Shown: piece by piece, positions 39,767 to 49,519 of the stretch | Position numbering within the stretch: position 1 is the stretch's first letter | Layout of the letters: each line of letters opens with the position of its first letter | Origin: Sideroxydans lithotrophicus | Lineage (GTDB): Bacteria > Pseudomonadota > Gammaproteobacteria > Burkholderiales > Gallionellaceae | NCBI GenBank assembly: GCA_020723185.1 | Contig: DYJI01000006.1 | Location: 62,001 to 126,000 of the forward strand | DNA: 64,000 bases | Direction of reading: 5' to 3' | The notes under the pieces: generated by a model | The model's database searches: none | Told to the model about the DNA's origin: nothing | The model's input: the letters and a program-made list of their open reading frames with translations, nothing else | Made by a program: the position numbers and the translations under genes

Positions 39767-41665
39767 TCAGCGCGATTCCAGCGCCTCCCAGCGCGCCATC
39801 AGATCCAGCATCTGCTCTTCGATCTCGGCGGCACGCTGACCCAACTGTTTCGCATGCGCCGGATTGTCGCGGAACAGCGTCCCCGAGCCAAGTGCCGCAG
39901 CGATATCTTCCTGCTCGAGCTCCAGCACCTCGATACGGCGCGGGATCTCCTCCAGCTCTTGCTGCTCCTTGAAACTGAGCTTGCCGGGAGCCTTCGTTTT
40001 GGGTGCATCGGTTTTTGCTTCGACCTTGGCCGGCGCGGGCGTGGCAATGCGACCCTTCGCCTCGAACTGTTTCATACGCACCCAGTCCTCATAACCGCCG
40101 ACGTATTCCATCAGTTTGCCGTCGCCCTCGAAGGCGATCACCTGCGTCACGACATTGTCGAGGAAGGAGCGGTCATGGCTGACCAGGAACAGCGTACCCT
40201 GATAATTCGCCAGCAATTCCTCCAGCAGCTCAAGCATCTCGATATCGAGATCGTTGGTCGGCTCGTCCAGCACCAGCACGTTGGCCGGCTGGGTGAACAA
40301 TCGCGCCAGCAGCAGGCGGTTACGCTCGCCGCCGGAACAGCTCTTCACCGGCGAACGCGCGCGTTCCGGCGCGAACAGGAAATCTCCCAGATAACTGATG
40401 ACATGCTTGCGCTGTCCGCCGATCTCGATGAAATCCGAACCCTGGCTGATGGTGTCGGCCAGTGTGGCCTCGTCGTCCAGCTGCGCGCGCAACTGATCGA
40501 AATAGGCGACCGAGATCTTGGTCCCCAGCTTCACGTCACCGCTGTCCGGCTTCAATTCACCCAGGATGATCTTGAGCAGCGTGCTCTTGCCCGCACCGTT
40601 GGGACCGAGCAGCCCGATCTTGTCACCGCGCTGGATGCGGCAGGAGAAATCACTGATGATCCTTCTGTCGCCGAACGACTTGCTCACATGCGTCAGTTCG
40701 GCCACCAGCTTGCCGGAGCGGTCGCCCGCCTCCAGACTCATCTCGACCTTGCCCACCTTCTCGCGCCGTGCCGCGCGCTCAAGGCGCAACGATTCCAGTC
40801 GGCGTACGCGTCCCTCGTTGCGCGTGCGCCGCGCCTTGATACCCTGGCGTATCCACACCTCTTCCTGCGCCAGCACCTTGTCGAACTTGGCGTTCAACAC
40901 AGCCTCGTCCGCCAGCATGCGCTCCTTGAGTTTCTGATAGGCCGCGAAGTTGCCGGGGAAGGATGCCAACTGGCCGCGATCCAGTTCGACGATGCGCGTC
41001 ACCACGTTATCGAGGAAGCGCCGGTCATGGGTGACCAGCAGCACGCTGCCACGGAACTCCTTGAGCAATCCCTCCAGCCATTCGATGGAAGCGAAATCCA
41101 GATGGTTGGTCGGCTCGTCCAGGATCAACACCTCCGGTTCGGCCACCAGCGCCTGCGCCAGCGCCACGCGCTTGCGCACGCCGCCGGACAAAGAACCGAC
41201 CACAGCTTCCGGATCCAGATCCAGACGCTGGATGGCCGTCTCGATGCGCGCCTGCACCGACCAGCCGCCCTGCGCTTCGAGCGCGGTCTGCAATGGCTGC
41301 ATCGCCTCCAGCAGCTTCTCGTAATCGGCATCCGGTTCGGCCAGCTGGTGCGACAGATGGTGGTAGTCCGACAACAGTCGATGCAATTCACCCAGCCCGC
41401 GCGCGACCTCGTCGAACACGGTAGCTGAGGCATCCAGCATCGGCTCCTGGCTGACATAGCAGATGCGCGCAGTCGGCTGTCGCCACAGCGTGCCGTCATC
41501 AAGATGCGCCTGACCGGCCAATATCTTGAGCAGGCTGGACTTGCCACCGCCGTTGCGGCCGATCAGCCCGACGCGCTCACCCTCGTCGAGCTGGAAATCC
41601 ACATGATCCAGCAGCGCGACATGACCAAAGGCGAGAGAGGCTTTATCCAGCGTGATGTACGGCAT
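39767..41665 (-). CDS. uup: ABC-F family ATPase, Uup type
   Basis: ABC-F proteins are cytoplasmic twin-ATPase translation factors; Uup is linked to ribosome function and precise excision of transposons. The 632-residue protein has two ABC domains with Walker A GRNGGGKSS and GPNGAGKST, signatures LSGGVRKRVALAQAL and CSGGERNRLLLARL, and Walker B ILDEPTNHLD and VLDEPTNDLD. A charged linker joins them. The C-terminal coiled coil (about 545-630) is the Uup DNA-binding-type extension. Its ATG follows the upstream membrane gene stop without any gap. Confidence 0.92.
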   Translation of the reverse strand: MPYITLDKASLAFGHVALLDHVDFQLDEGERVGLIGRNGGGKSSLLKILAGQAHLDDGTLWRQPTARICYVSQEPMLDASATVFDEVARGLGELHRLLSDYHHLSHQLAEPDADYEKLLEAMQPLQTALEAQGGWSVQARIETAIQRLDLDPEAVVGSLSGGVRKRVALAQALVAEPEVLILDEPTNHLDFASIEWLEGLLKEFRGSVLLVTHDRRFLDNVVTRIVELDRGQLASFPGNFAAYQKLKERMLADEAVLNAKFDKVLAQEEVWIRQGIKARRTRNEGRVRRLESLRLERAARREKVGKVEMSLEAGDRSGKLVAELTHVSKSFGDRRIISDFSCRIQRGDKIGLLGPNGAGKSTLLKIILGELKPDSGDVKLGTKISVAYFDQLRAQLDDEATLADTISQGSDFIEIGGQRKHVISYLGDFLFAPERARSPVKSCSGGERNRLLLARLFTQPANVLVLDEPTNDLDIEMLELLEELLANYQGTLFLVSHDRSFLDNVVTQVIAFEGDGKLMEYVGGYEDWVRMKQFEAKGRIATPAPAKVEAKTDAPKTKAPGKLSFKEQQELEEIPRRIEVLELEQEDIAAALGSGTLFRDNPAHAKQLGQRAAEIEEQMLDLMARWEALESR

Positions 41666-42115
41666 TTAACTGTTCTTTTCCTGCGGCAGCGAGGATTGAT
41701 AGATGAGGGAGAAACCGATGGCGAAGAAGCCCATGCACAGATAGCCGAACATGGTGGTGAACTTGTCCAGCACCAGGTGCGTGTTGTAGTCGCTGATGCC
41801 CTGCGCGAAGAAATGGAACACGAACAGGCAGGATGCCAGCACATTGCCCACCAGCACCAGCTTGTGGCCGAAACGGTAGCCGTTGCCGTCCGCTTTGCCC
41901 TCCGGTGGCAACGAACCGCCGCGCAAGTGCCACACCACGAACACCCCGGCGAACAGCAGCAAGGCCCCCACCAGACGGCTGGGCACATCCCCTTCCGTCA
42001 CTGGCAGTCCGAGCAGTCCGAGCAGGATGCCGCCCGTGGCGGCCACCCAACCCATGAACAGCGTCTGCGGCATGAAGAACCATGCGGCGAATATGTTGGA
42101 TCGTGCTTGCATCAT
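41666..42115 (-). CDS. Four-helix membrane protein of unknown function upstream of uup
   Basis: The 149-residue product has four hydrophobic segments (about 10-36, 46-62, 84-104 and 116-138). It begins with two consecutive ATG codons after GAGAGAG. No motif identifies a family for me. The stop codon TAA is directly followed by the uup ATG, so the two are surely co-transcribed and may be co-translated. Its upstream 100 bases separate it from the divergent tRNA gene. Confidence 0.7.
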   Translation of the reverse strand: MMQARSNIFAAWFFMPQTLFMGWVAATGGILLGLLGLPVTEGDVPSRLVGALLLFAGVFVVWHLRGGSLPPEGKADGNGYRFGHKLVLVGNVLASCLFVFHFFAQGISDYNTHLVLDKFTTMFGYLCMGFFAIGFSLIYQSSLPQEKNS

Positions 42116-42214
42116 CTCTCTCTCTCCGATACGGCGTCGTTGTCACAGGGCCGGCATGATACCAGCCCGAGTCCCACGGAACGCCGCCATTTGGGCTAGA
42201 ATGCGCGCCTGCCT

Positions 42215-42289
42215 GTCCTCGTAGTTAAATGGATATAACCGCCCCCTCCTAAGGGGCAATTACAGGTTCGATTCCTGTCGAGGACACCA
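42215..42289 (+). tRNA. tRNA-Arg (anticodon CCU)
   Basis: The 75-base sequence folds as a cloverleaf. The acceptor stem is GTCCTCG/CGAGGAC. The anticodon stem is GCCCC/GGGGC with loop CTCCTAA and anticodon CCT at 42248-42250. The T arm is ACAGGTTCGATTCCTGT. The discriminator is A and CCA is encoded at 42287-42289. CCU reads the AGG arginine codon, rare in this GC-rich genome. It stands alone with no adjoining tRNA, and no integrase or repeated 3' end is seen nearby. Confidence 0.96.
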
Positions 42290-42310
42290 ACCGGATAGCG
42301 GAGTCTGGAC

Positions 42311-45010
42311 ATGAACCAGCACAGCGAGCCACGCCCCCAGCCAGTCGACATCTTCCGGATCGTCGCGCTCTACGCCGCGTTCGCCGGCCTGTGGATCCTG
42401 TTCTCGGACGAACTGCTGCGGCGCTACCTCGACCAACCCATCCTTCTGGAACTGGCCCAGACCATCAAGGGCACGCTCTTCGTCGCCGTCACCTCCGTCC
42501 TGCTCTACCTGCTGCTGAGGAAACTGACCGGCGCGAACTTCGCCGGCGGCAAACCGCTGCGCACCCATGCGCTGGTCGCCTGGCCGCGCTGGCAGCTGTA
42601 TGCCTTCGCGGCGACCATCACCGTGGTCAGCCTGATGGTACGCAACAGCATCGCGCCAGCCTTCGACGAGCGGCCGCTGCTGCTGGTGCAGATGCTGCCC
42701 ATCCTCCTCAGCGCCGCGCTGGGCGGTCTCGGCCCCGGCCTGTTCGCCACGGCGCTGTCCGCGCTGGGACTGACCTATTTCGCCATCCCGCCGCTCAACA
42801 GCTTCGCCATCGGCGGCATGATAGACCTCGTGCACATGTTCTTCCTGGTGCTGAATGGCGCGCTGGTCAGCGCGCTCAGCCATATGCTGCACGAATCGCG
42901 CGCCCGCGCCGAGCAGGAGCACGCGCGCACCACCACCGCACTGGCAGAGAGATCACGCGCCGTGCAACTGCTCGACGGTATCGCGGAAGGGGCCACCGAC
43001 GCCATCTTCGCCAAGGACCGCGACGGGCGTTACCTGCTGTTCAACCGCGCCGCCGCACGCTACGTCGGCAAGTCCGCGGACGAGGTGCTGGGCCGAGACG
43101 ACACGGTGAACTTCCCGCCGGAGCAGGCCGCGATGGTGATGGCGGACGACCGGAAAGTGATGGAATCGGGTCGCGTCGTCACCAATGAGCACAAGCTCAC
43201 CACCACGCAAGGCGAGACCGTGTTCTCCACCACGCAGGGACCGCTGTACGACGCGCACGGCAACGTCTTCGGCGTGTTCGGCATCGCGCGCGACATCACC
43301 GCGCTCAAGGCGATCGAGCGCCAACTGCGCCAGCAACGCGACTTCGCCGAGACGCTGATCGACACCGCGCAGACCATCATCCTGGTGCTCGACCCGGAGG
43401 GGCGCATCATGCGCTTCAACGACTACATGGAGAAACTCAGCGGCTGGACGCTGGCCGAGGTCTCCGGCCGCGACTGGTTCAGCACCTTCCTGCCCCCGGC
43501 GAAACAGGATGCCACACGCCAGCTGTTCCGCAGCGCCATCCACGACATCAACACCCAGGGCAACATCGACACCATCGTCGCACGCGACGGGCGCGAACTC
43601 AGCATCGAGTGGTACGACAAGACGCTCAAGGACCACAACGGCAACACCATCGGTCTGCTGGCGGTGGGGATGAACGTCACCGAACAGCGCCGGGCGGAAC
43701 AGCAGATCCACCAGCTCGCTTTCTACGACAGCCTGACCGGCCTGCCCAACCGCGCGCTGCTGCTGGACCGCCTCGGCATGATGCTGCCCATCGCGCTGCG
43801 CCAGAAACGGCACGATGCGCTGCTGGTGGTGAACATCGACCGCTTCAAGGGCATCAACGATACCAGCGGTCAGGCAGTGGGCGACGCGCTGCTCAAAGCA
43901 GTCGCCGAACGGCTGACCGGCCTGCTGCGCGAAGGCGACGTGCTGGCGCGCGTCTCCGGCGACGAGTTCGCCATCCTGCTGCCGGACCTGTCGAAACAGT
44001 TGCATGCCGCCGCCCATCAAGCCATGCATGTGGCCGAAAAGGTCCACTACGGTCTGCGCGAAGCGTTCGAGATCGGCGACGAGCGATTCTCGCTCACCGT
44101 CAGCCTCGGCATCGCCCTGTTCCCCATGCACACCGCGGAAGACGCGCCACTGGACATCCTGCGTCGCGCCAACACCGCGCTGCACCAGGCCAAAGCCGCC
44201 GGTGGCGGTCGCAGCACGATGTTCGAGCAGAGCATGGACGACAGCACCAAGCAGCGCTTCCAGCTCGAACGCGAACTGCGCCAGGCCATCGCCGCCGGGG
44301 AGTTGCGGCTCTACCTGCAGCCGCAGGTCGATGCGTCGGGGCGCACCGTGGGGGCGGAGGCGCTGGTGCGCTGGCAGCATCCGCAGCGCGGTCTGGTACC
44401 ACCCGCGCTGTTCATCCCCATCGCCGAGGAATCCGACCTGATCATCGACATCGGCCAGTGGGTGATGTCACAGGCATGCAAACTGCTGGCGGACGAAACC
44501 CTGCTGGGACGCCCCTACCGCATCGCGGTCAACATCAGCCCGCGCCAGTTCCGCCAGCCGGACTTCGTGCCCTGGCTGCAGAACATGCTCGCCGAATGCG
44601 GTGCCGAGCCCACGCACCTGACGCTGGAAGTGACAGAAGGCGTGGTGATCGACAACATCGGCAACGTGATCGCCAAGATGAACGAGCTGGCGATCATGGG
44701 CATCCATTTCTCGCTGGACGATTTCGGCACGGGCTATTCCTCGCTGGCCTACCTCAAGCGCTTGCCCATCAACGAACTCAAGATCGACAAGACCTTCGTG
44801 CAGGACGCGCCGAGCGATCCGAACGACGCGGCCCTGATCGAATCGATCCTGGCAGTCGCCAGACACATGCACCTCAAGGTGGTGGCGGAAGGGGTAGAGA
44901 CGCAGGAACAGGCGGACTTCCTCAACCAGCGCGGCGAGGTCATCCACCAGGGCTATCTGTTCGGCCGGCCCGAACCGGCGGAAACGGTCTTGGCCGGATT
45001 GGCTGACTAG
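42311..45010 (+). CDS. Membrane PAS-PAS-GGDEF-EAL c-di-GMP signalling protein
   Basis: The 899-residue protein has an N-terminal membrane module with about six segments (15-190), the later part resembling the KdpD-like DUF4118 region. Two PAS domains (about 215-335 and 345-460) precede a GGDEF domain whose motif is SGDEF (549-553), and an EAL domain (about 655-890). The EAL residues are all present: AEALVRW (Glu683), NISPRQ, LEVTEG, LDDFGTG, KIDKTF, AEGVET and HQGYLFG. Phosphodiesterase activity is likely. The GGDEF is atypical (SGDEF, and GQ for GH) and may be weak or regulatory. The start is 21 bases after the tRNA. Confidence 0.93.
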   Translation: MNQHSEPRPQPVDIFRIVALYAAFAGLWILFSDELLRRYLDQPILLELAQTIKGTLFVAVTSVLLYLLLRKLTGANFAGGKPLRTHALVAWPRWQLYAFAATITVVSLMVRNSIAPAFDERPLLLVQMLPILLSAALGGLGPGLFATALSALGLTYFAIPPLNSFAIGGMIDLVHMFFLVLNGALVSALSHMLHESRARAEQEHARTTTALAERSRAVQLLDGIAEGATDAIFAKDRDGRYLLFNRAAARYVGKSADEVLGRDDTVNFPPEQAAMVMADDRKVMESGRVVTNEHKLTTTQGETVFSTTQGPLYDAHGNVFGVFGIARDITALKAIERQLRQQRDFAETLIDTAQTIILVLDPEGRIMRFNDYMEKLSGWTLAEVSGRDWFSTFLPPAKQDATRQLFRSAIHDINTQGNIDTIVARDGRELSIEWYDKTLKDHNGNTIGLLAVGMNVTEQRRAEQQIHQLAFYDSLTGLPNRALLLDRLGMMLPIALRQKRHDALLVVNIDRFKGINDTSGQAVGDALLKAVAERLTGLLREGDVLARVSGDEFAILLPDLSKQLHAAAHQAMHVAEKVHYGLREAFEIGDERFSLTVSLGIALFPMHTAEDAPLDILRRANTALHQAKAAGGGRSTMFEQSMDDSTKQRFQLERELRQAIAAGELRLYLQPQVDASGRTVGAEALVRWQHPQRGLVPPALFIPIAEESDLIIDIGQWVMSQACKLLADETLLGRPYRIAVNISPRQFRQPDFVPWLQNMLAECGAEPTHLTLEVTEGVVIDNIGNVIAKMNELAIMGIHFSLDDFGTGYSSLAYLKRLPINELKIDKTFVQDAPSDPNDAALIESILAVARHMHLKVVAEGVETQEQADFLNQRGEVIHQGYLFGRPEPAETVLAGLAD

Positions 45011-46047
45011 GCCACCGCCACGCGCGCCGCGCCAACCGTCATCTCGCCGACCACCGCCGCTTGCGCAAAACCCGCCGCACGGAAACGCGCCAGCACCTCG
45101 TCCACGCCGTCCGGCGCCACGGACACCAGCAAGCCGCCGCTGGTCTGCGGATCGGCCAGCAACTGGCGCTGCCATTCCGGCAAGCTGGCCGCAAAATCCA
45201 CCTCGTGCCCGTAACTCGCCAGATTGCGCGCGATGGCACCGGCCACGATGCCCTGCTGTACCAGAGGCAAAGCCTCCGACAGCGTCGGCACTTGTGAGAA
45301 ATCCACCGTCGCCCCCAGGTTCGAGCCGCGACATATCTCCAGCAGATGGCCGAGCAGACCGAAACCGGTCACGTCGGTCAGCGCATGCACGTCTGGCATG
45401 GCAGCCAGCTCGCTGCCCACGCGGTTGAGTTGGGTAGTGGTGCCGATCATCTGCGCGTATCCCGCCTCAGAAAGCAATTCTTTCTTCATCGCGGCTGCCA
45501 GCACGCCGACGCCCAACCCTTTGCCCAGGATCAGCACGTCACCGGCACGTGCCGAGCTGTTCTTCTTCACATGGCCGGGATGCACGATGCCGAGCGCGAC
45601 CAGTCCATAGATCGGTTCCGGTGCGTCGATGGAATGCCCGCCCGCGATGGGGATGCCCGCATCGCGGCACACCGCCTCGCCGCCTTCCAGGATGCGGCGG
45701 ATGGTGTCCGGCTGCAACTTGTCGATCGGCATGCCGACGATGGCCAGCGCCATGATGGGCGTTCCGCCCATCGCATACACATCGGAGATGGCATTGGTCG
45801 CGGCGATGCGCCCGAAATCGTAGGCATCGTCCACGATGGGCATGAAGAAATCGGTGGTGGCGATGATCGCCTGCTGGTCGTTGAGGCGGTACACCGCCGC
45901 GTCGTCGCTGGTCTCGGTGCCGACCAGCAGGTCGGGGAAAGGCATCGCATGTTTGGTTTTTCCCAGTATCTCCTGCAACAGACCCGGCGCGATTTTGCAG
46001 CCGCATCCGCCGCCGTGCGACAATCGGGTCAATTTCACTTCAGACAT
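45007..46047 (-). CDS. selD: Selenide, water dikinase (selenophosphate synthetase)
   Basis: SelD makes selenophosphate, the selenium donor for selenouridine and selenocysteine. The 346-residue product starts MSEVKLTRLSHGGGCGCK. The catalytic residue is an ordinary Cys15, with Lys18 following. GGAG lies 6 bases before this ATG; the upstream in-frame GTG is not used. ATP-site residues in TETSDDAAVYRL and ATTDFFMPIVDD are present. It is divergent from mnmH with only 17 bases between starts. Its stop overlaps the convergent GGDEF-EAL stop (CTAG). No selA, selB or selC is in the window. Confidence 0.96.
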   Translation of the reverse strand: MSEVKLTRLSHGGGCGCKIAPGLLQEILGKTKHAMPFPDLLVGTETSDDAAVYRLNDQQAIIATTDFFMPIVDDAYDFGRIAATNAISDVYAMGGTPIMALAIVGMPIDKLQPDTIRRILEGGEAVCRDAGIPIAGGHSIDAPEPIYGLVALGIVHPGHVKKNSSARAGDVLILGKGLGVGVLAAAMKKELLSEAGYAQMIGTTTQLNRVGSELAAMPDVHALTDVTGFGLLGHLLEICRGSNLGATVDFSQVPTLSEALPLVQQGIVAGAIARNLASYGHEVDFAASLPEWQRQLLADPQTSGGLLVSVAPDGVDEVLARFRAAGFAQAAVVGEMTVGAARVAVA

Positions 46048-46064
46048 CTTCACTCCCACTGCTC

Positions 46065-47117
46065 ATGTTGTTCAGAACCGCGAACCTATCACAGCTCGGT
46101 GACTTTGACGAAATCATCGACGTGCGCACCCCTGCGGAATTCGCCGACGACCACATCCCCGGCGCGATCAACTGCCCGGTACTGTCGGACGAGGAACGCA
46201 TCACCGTGGGCACGCTGTACAAACAGGTGTCGCCGTTCGAGGCGCGCAAGGTGGGGGCGGCGCTGGTGGCGAAGAACATCGCCCACCATCTGGAGACTGT
46301 ATTCCACGACAAGCCAAAGTCGTGGAAGCCGCTGGTCTATTGCTGGCGCGGCGGACAGCGCAGCGGCGCGATGAGCATCATCATGGGGCAGGTCGGTTGG
46401 GCGGCGCACAAGCTGGAAGGCGGCTACAAGACTTACCGCCGCGACGTTCTGGAAAAACTGGAGACGCTGCCGGCCCGCTTCAGCTTCCGCATCGTCTGCG
46501 GCCCGACCGGTTCGGGCAAGAGCCGCCTGCTGGATGCGCTGTCCGCAGAAGGGGCGCAAGTACTGGACCTGGAATCGCTGGCCCATCATCGAGGCTCCGT
46601 GTTGGGCGGCCTCCCTTCTCAGGCTCAACCGTCACCCAAATCGTTCGAGACGGCGCTGGTGCAAGCCATGAGCAAGCTGGACCCGGCGCGCCCGGTGTTC
46701 GTCGAATCCGAGAGCAGCAAGATCGGACGCCTCACAGTTCCCGCGCGCCTGATCGCTGCCATGCACAACAGCGCATGCGTGCTGCTGGACACCTCGCGTG
46801 AAGCGCGCATCGCCTTGCTGATGGAGGAATACCGGCACTTCGTCGACGATCCGGAGACACTGATCAAAAAGATAGAGATCCTCAAGCCCTTCCACGGCGC
46901 GAAACGCATCGAGGAATGGGAAGGTCTGATACGGGCCGGAAACTTCCAGACGCTGGTCGACCAGTTGCTGGCGCTGCACTACGACCCCGGCTACCAGCGC
47001 TCGCACGACAGCCATTACGGCGATATGGCACACGCCTATCTGCTCCCACTGACCGACACTTCATCGCCCGCCATGCGCCAGGCAGCCAGCGAACTGCTCA
47101 AAGCGATCAGCGCCTGA
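46065..47117 (+). CDS. mnmH: tRNA 2-selenouridine synthase
   Basis: MnmH (SelU/YbbB) replaces sulfur by selenium in 2-thiouridine at tRNA wobble positions, using selenophosphate and a geranylated intermediate. The 350-residue product has an N-terminal rhodanese domain with Cys93 in YCWRGGQRSG and a P-loop GPTGSGKS (146-153). It is next to selD, which supplies its substrate. No Shine-Dalgarno site is evident before the ATG, and its promoter must lie within selD. The following 236 bases to the Aer-like gene hold no other gene that I can see. Confidence 0.95.
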   Translation: MLFRTANLSQLGDFDEIIDVRTPAEFADDHIPGAINCPVLSDEERITVGTLYKQVSPFEARKVGAALVAKNIAHHLETVFHDKPKSWKPLVYCWRGGQRSGAMSIIMGQVGWAAHKLEGGYKTYRRDVLEKLETLPARFSFRIVCGPTGSGKSRLLDALSAEGAQVLDLESLAHHRGSVLGGLPSQAQPSPKSFETALVQAMSKLDPARPVFVESESSKIGRLTVPARLIAAMHNSACVLLDTSREARIALLMEEYRHFVDDPETLIKKIEILKPFHGAKRIEEWEGLIRAGNFQTLVDQLLALHYDPGYQRSHDSHYGDMAHAYLLPLTDTSSPAMRQAASELLKAISA

Positions 47118-47353
47118 GCGGCGCATCGCCCCCTCGCCTTCCTGCGCCGCTTTACCTTCGGTAAGCCCCCTCAGTCGCATCCCCTTGTTATAAGAGTGGT
47201 TTCTGCGGCCTTTAACATGTCAAACTGACTTCGTTTTCCCTTGCTGATCCGCGGATTGCCTGCCGTTACCGTGGATAGACTGGATAGCAGGATTCAACTT
47301 CCCACCATCGTGGTCGATAGCTACACAGTCCACAGCAAACTGAAGGATTCGTC

Positions 47354-49468
47354 ATGCGCAACAACCAGCCCGTCACCGGACGCGAATACCCCTTCCCGCA
47401 GGGGCAGACGGTCATTTCCTACACCAACCAGAAGGGCCAGATCACCCGGGCCAACGAAGCCTTCATCGCGCTCTCCGGTTTCACCGAACAGGAACTCATG
47501 GGGCAGCCGCACAACATCGTGCGCCATCCCGATATGCCGCCCGAGGCCTTCCGCGATCTGTGGGACACCCTAAAGAAGGGACGCCCCTGGAGCGGTCTGG
47601 TGAAGAACCGGCGCAAGGACGGTGACCATTACTGGGTGCGTGCCTATGCTTCGCCGCTGGCGGACGGCAACGGTTACGTCTCGGTCCGCGTCGCCGCGTC
47701 GCGACAGGAGATCAGCGCAGCAGAAGCACTCTATGCACGCATGCGCGACGACGAGCGTATCAAGCTGGAAGAAGGGCAGCTCGTCCCGCGCTCCCTGCCC
47801 GGAAAATTCGGCGCGCTGTTCAACAACATGCGCATGGTCTCGCGCCTGTGGTTCCTCTCCCTCAGCGCGCTGGCCGGTTTCGTGGCGGCCATCGCCGTCG
47901 GCTGGATAGGCGTCAACAGTGCCACCAACGGCCTGAAGAGCGTATACGAGGATCGCGCCGTGCCGATGTATGACCTCGGCCAGATCGATACCCGCATCCG
48001 TGAGAACTACAACGACCTGGTGCTGGCATTCCAGCACGACCCGTCCGGTTCACTGGCGACCCTGCACGGGCACCCGGTCGAGCGTCATCTGGAGAACGTC
48101 AGCAAGCGCAAGGACGAGATCAACGCGCTGTGGCAGAAATACATGGCGACCTACCTGACCGAGGAAGAGAAAGTGCTCGCGGCCGACGTCGATGCCCGGC
48201 GCATGGCCTGGCAAAAGAAGATCGCCGAGACCATCGGCGCCTTGTCGAAAAACAACTACAGCAAGGACGCGCTGCAGAACCTGCTCGTCGCCGGTCGCGA
48301 GGAACGCGCGGCCTTCCACGACGCGCTCGACAAACTGGTCACCTACCAGACTTCGGTCGCCAAGAGCGAATATGAACAGGCTCTGCGTACCGCGAAGCTG
48401 GATGCGCTGATCTTCGAGGTCCTGCTCGCGGCCGGCACACTCGGCCTGTTGCTGCAATCCTGGTTCATCATCCGCCGCATCCGCAGCGGCCTGCAATCAG
48501 CCATCGAAGCGGCCAACGCCATCGCCGCCGGCGACCTGACCAAGCCGTTGCCGCCTGCCAGCAAGGACGAGCTGGGCGACCTGGTCGCCTCTCTGTCGGT
48601 GATGCGCAACAACCTGCACGAACTGGTCGCCAACGTGAGAGAGGGCATCTCCGCCCTGAACATCACATCGGGTGATGTCTCCAGCTCGGCCCAGAACAGC
48701 TCCAGGGTCACCGAGATGCAATCCGAAGCCGCTTCCGGCATGGCGGCCGCGATGGAACAACTCTCCGTCTCCATCGACCAGGTGAGCGAGCATGCCAAGG
48801 AAGCCTATGCGGTCAGCCAGACCTCGAGCAAACAGGCGACCGAAGGGGGCAGCATCATCCAGAGCACGGCCTCGGAGATGGAGCACATCGCCACTGCCGT
48901 GAACCATGTCGCGACCAGCATACGCAGCCTGGAAGGCTATTCCGACCAGATCACCAGCATCGTCAACACCATCCGCGAGATCGCCGACCAGACCAATCTG
49001 CTCGCGCTCAATGCCGCCATCGAAGCCGCCCGTGCCGGTGAACAGGGACGCGGCTTCGCCGTGGTCGCCGATGAGGTACGCAAGCTGGCCGAACGCACGG
49101 CGACCTCGACCAAGGAGATCGGCGGCATGATCGGCAAGATACAGGAAGGCACCAAGCAGGCGGCCCAGGAGATGGAGGTCAGCGTCAAGCGGGTGAGCGG
49201 CGGCGTGGAACTGGCGCGCCAGGCTGGCAAGTCGGTGAGCAGTATCGACCAGGCGGCCCAGCAGGCCGCGCGGGCGGTGGACGACATCACGGCGGCGATA
49301 CAGGAACAATCACTGGCCGCACGCGACATCGCCGAGCGTATCGAGAAGATCGCGCAGGGGACGGAAACGAACAGCATGGCCGCTGCCCAGACCGCCTCCT
49401 CCGCACAGCAGATGACCACGCTCAGCAAGCAACTGGACGAACTGGCGGGACGCTTCCGGATCGCCTAG
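47354..49468 (+). CDS. Aer-like PAS chemoreceptor with four-helix sensor domain
   Basis: The 704-residue protein begins like Aer ([21 protein letters not shown]). Its N-terminal cytoplasmic PAS domain (about 15-130) contains [17 protein letters not shown] and [13 protein letters not shown], the block that in Aer holds FAD. Unlike Aer it has two membrane segments (about 170-190 and 355-375) around a four-helix-bundle domain. HAMP and a methyl-accepting domain with [33 protein letters not shown] (core only) follow. There is no CheR pentapeptide at the C-terminus. It probably senses redox state or oxygen and guides the cell through CheA. AAGGA precedes the ATG. Confidence 0.9.
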   Translation: MRNNQPVTGREYPFPQGQTVISYTNQKGQITRANEAFIALSGFTEQELMGQPHNIVRHPDMPPEAFRDLWDTLKKGRPWSGLVKNRRKDGDHYWVRAYASPLADGNGYVSVRVAASRQEISAAEALYARMRDDERIKLEEGQLVPRSLPGKFGALFNNMRMVSRLWFLSLSALAGFVAAIAVGWIGVNSATNGLKSVYEDRAVPMYDLGQIDTRIRENYNDLVLAFQHDPSGSLATLHGHPVERHLENVSKRKDEINALWQKYMATYLTEEEKVLAADVDARRMAWQKKIAETIGALSKNNYSKDALQNLLVAGREERAAFHDALDKLVTYQTSVAKSEYEQALRTAKLDALIFEVLLAAGTLGLLLQSWFIIRRIRSGLQSAIEAANAIAAGDLTKPLPPASKDELGDLVASLSVMRNNLHELVANVREGISALNITSGDVSSSAQNSSRVTEMQSEAASGMAAAMEQLSVSIDQVSEHAKEAYAVSQTSSKQATEGGSIIQSTASEMEHIATAVNHVATSIRSLEGYSDQITSIVNTIREIADQTNLLALNAAIEAARAGEQGRGFAVVADEVRKLAERTATSTKEIGGMIGKIQEGTKQAAQEMEVSVKRVSGGVELARQAGKSVSSIDQAAQQAARAVDDITAAIQEQSLAARDIAERIEKIAQGTETNSMAAAQTASSAQQMTTLSKQLDELAGRFRIA

Positions 49469-49486
49469 TCTGTTCGAATCTGGAAC

Positions 49487-49519
49487 AAGCCCCGCCAGTA
49501 TCCGGCGGGGCTTTTTTTT
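49487..49519 (+). terminator. Strong intrinsic terminator of the Aer-like gene
   Basis: AAGCCCCGCC pairs perfectly with GGCGGGGCTT (10 bp) around AGTATCC, and the second arm runs into a T8 tract. It starts 19 bases after the stop codon. The convergent alr stop codon TAA lies inside the T tract. In the alr direction the hairpin is followed only by TTGTTCC, so it would be a weak terminator there. Confidence 0.95.

Noticed and set aside
42215-42289. tRNA-Arg(CCU) as an integration site for a mobile element
   Set aside because: No integrase, no repeated tRNA 3' end and no compositional shift is seen on either side; the neighbours look chromosomal.
45007-46047. SelD as a selenocysteine-containing or Sec-pathway marker
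   Set aside because: The active-site position is encoded as Cys, not TGA, and the only linked user is mnmH, so no Sec pathway can be claimed from this window.
47300-47353. Sigma-28-like -10 (GTCGATAG) upstream of the Aer-like gene, and GCCGATAG upstream of the second receptor near 60750
   Set aside because: The -10 elements are suggestive and shared, but neither has an acceptable TAAAGTTT-type -35 at the right distance, so I do not annotate them.
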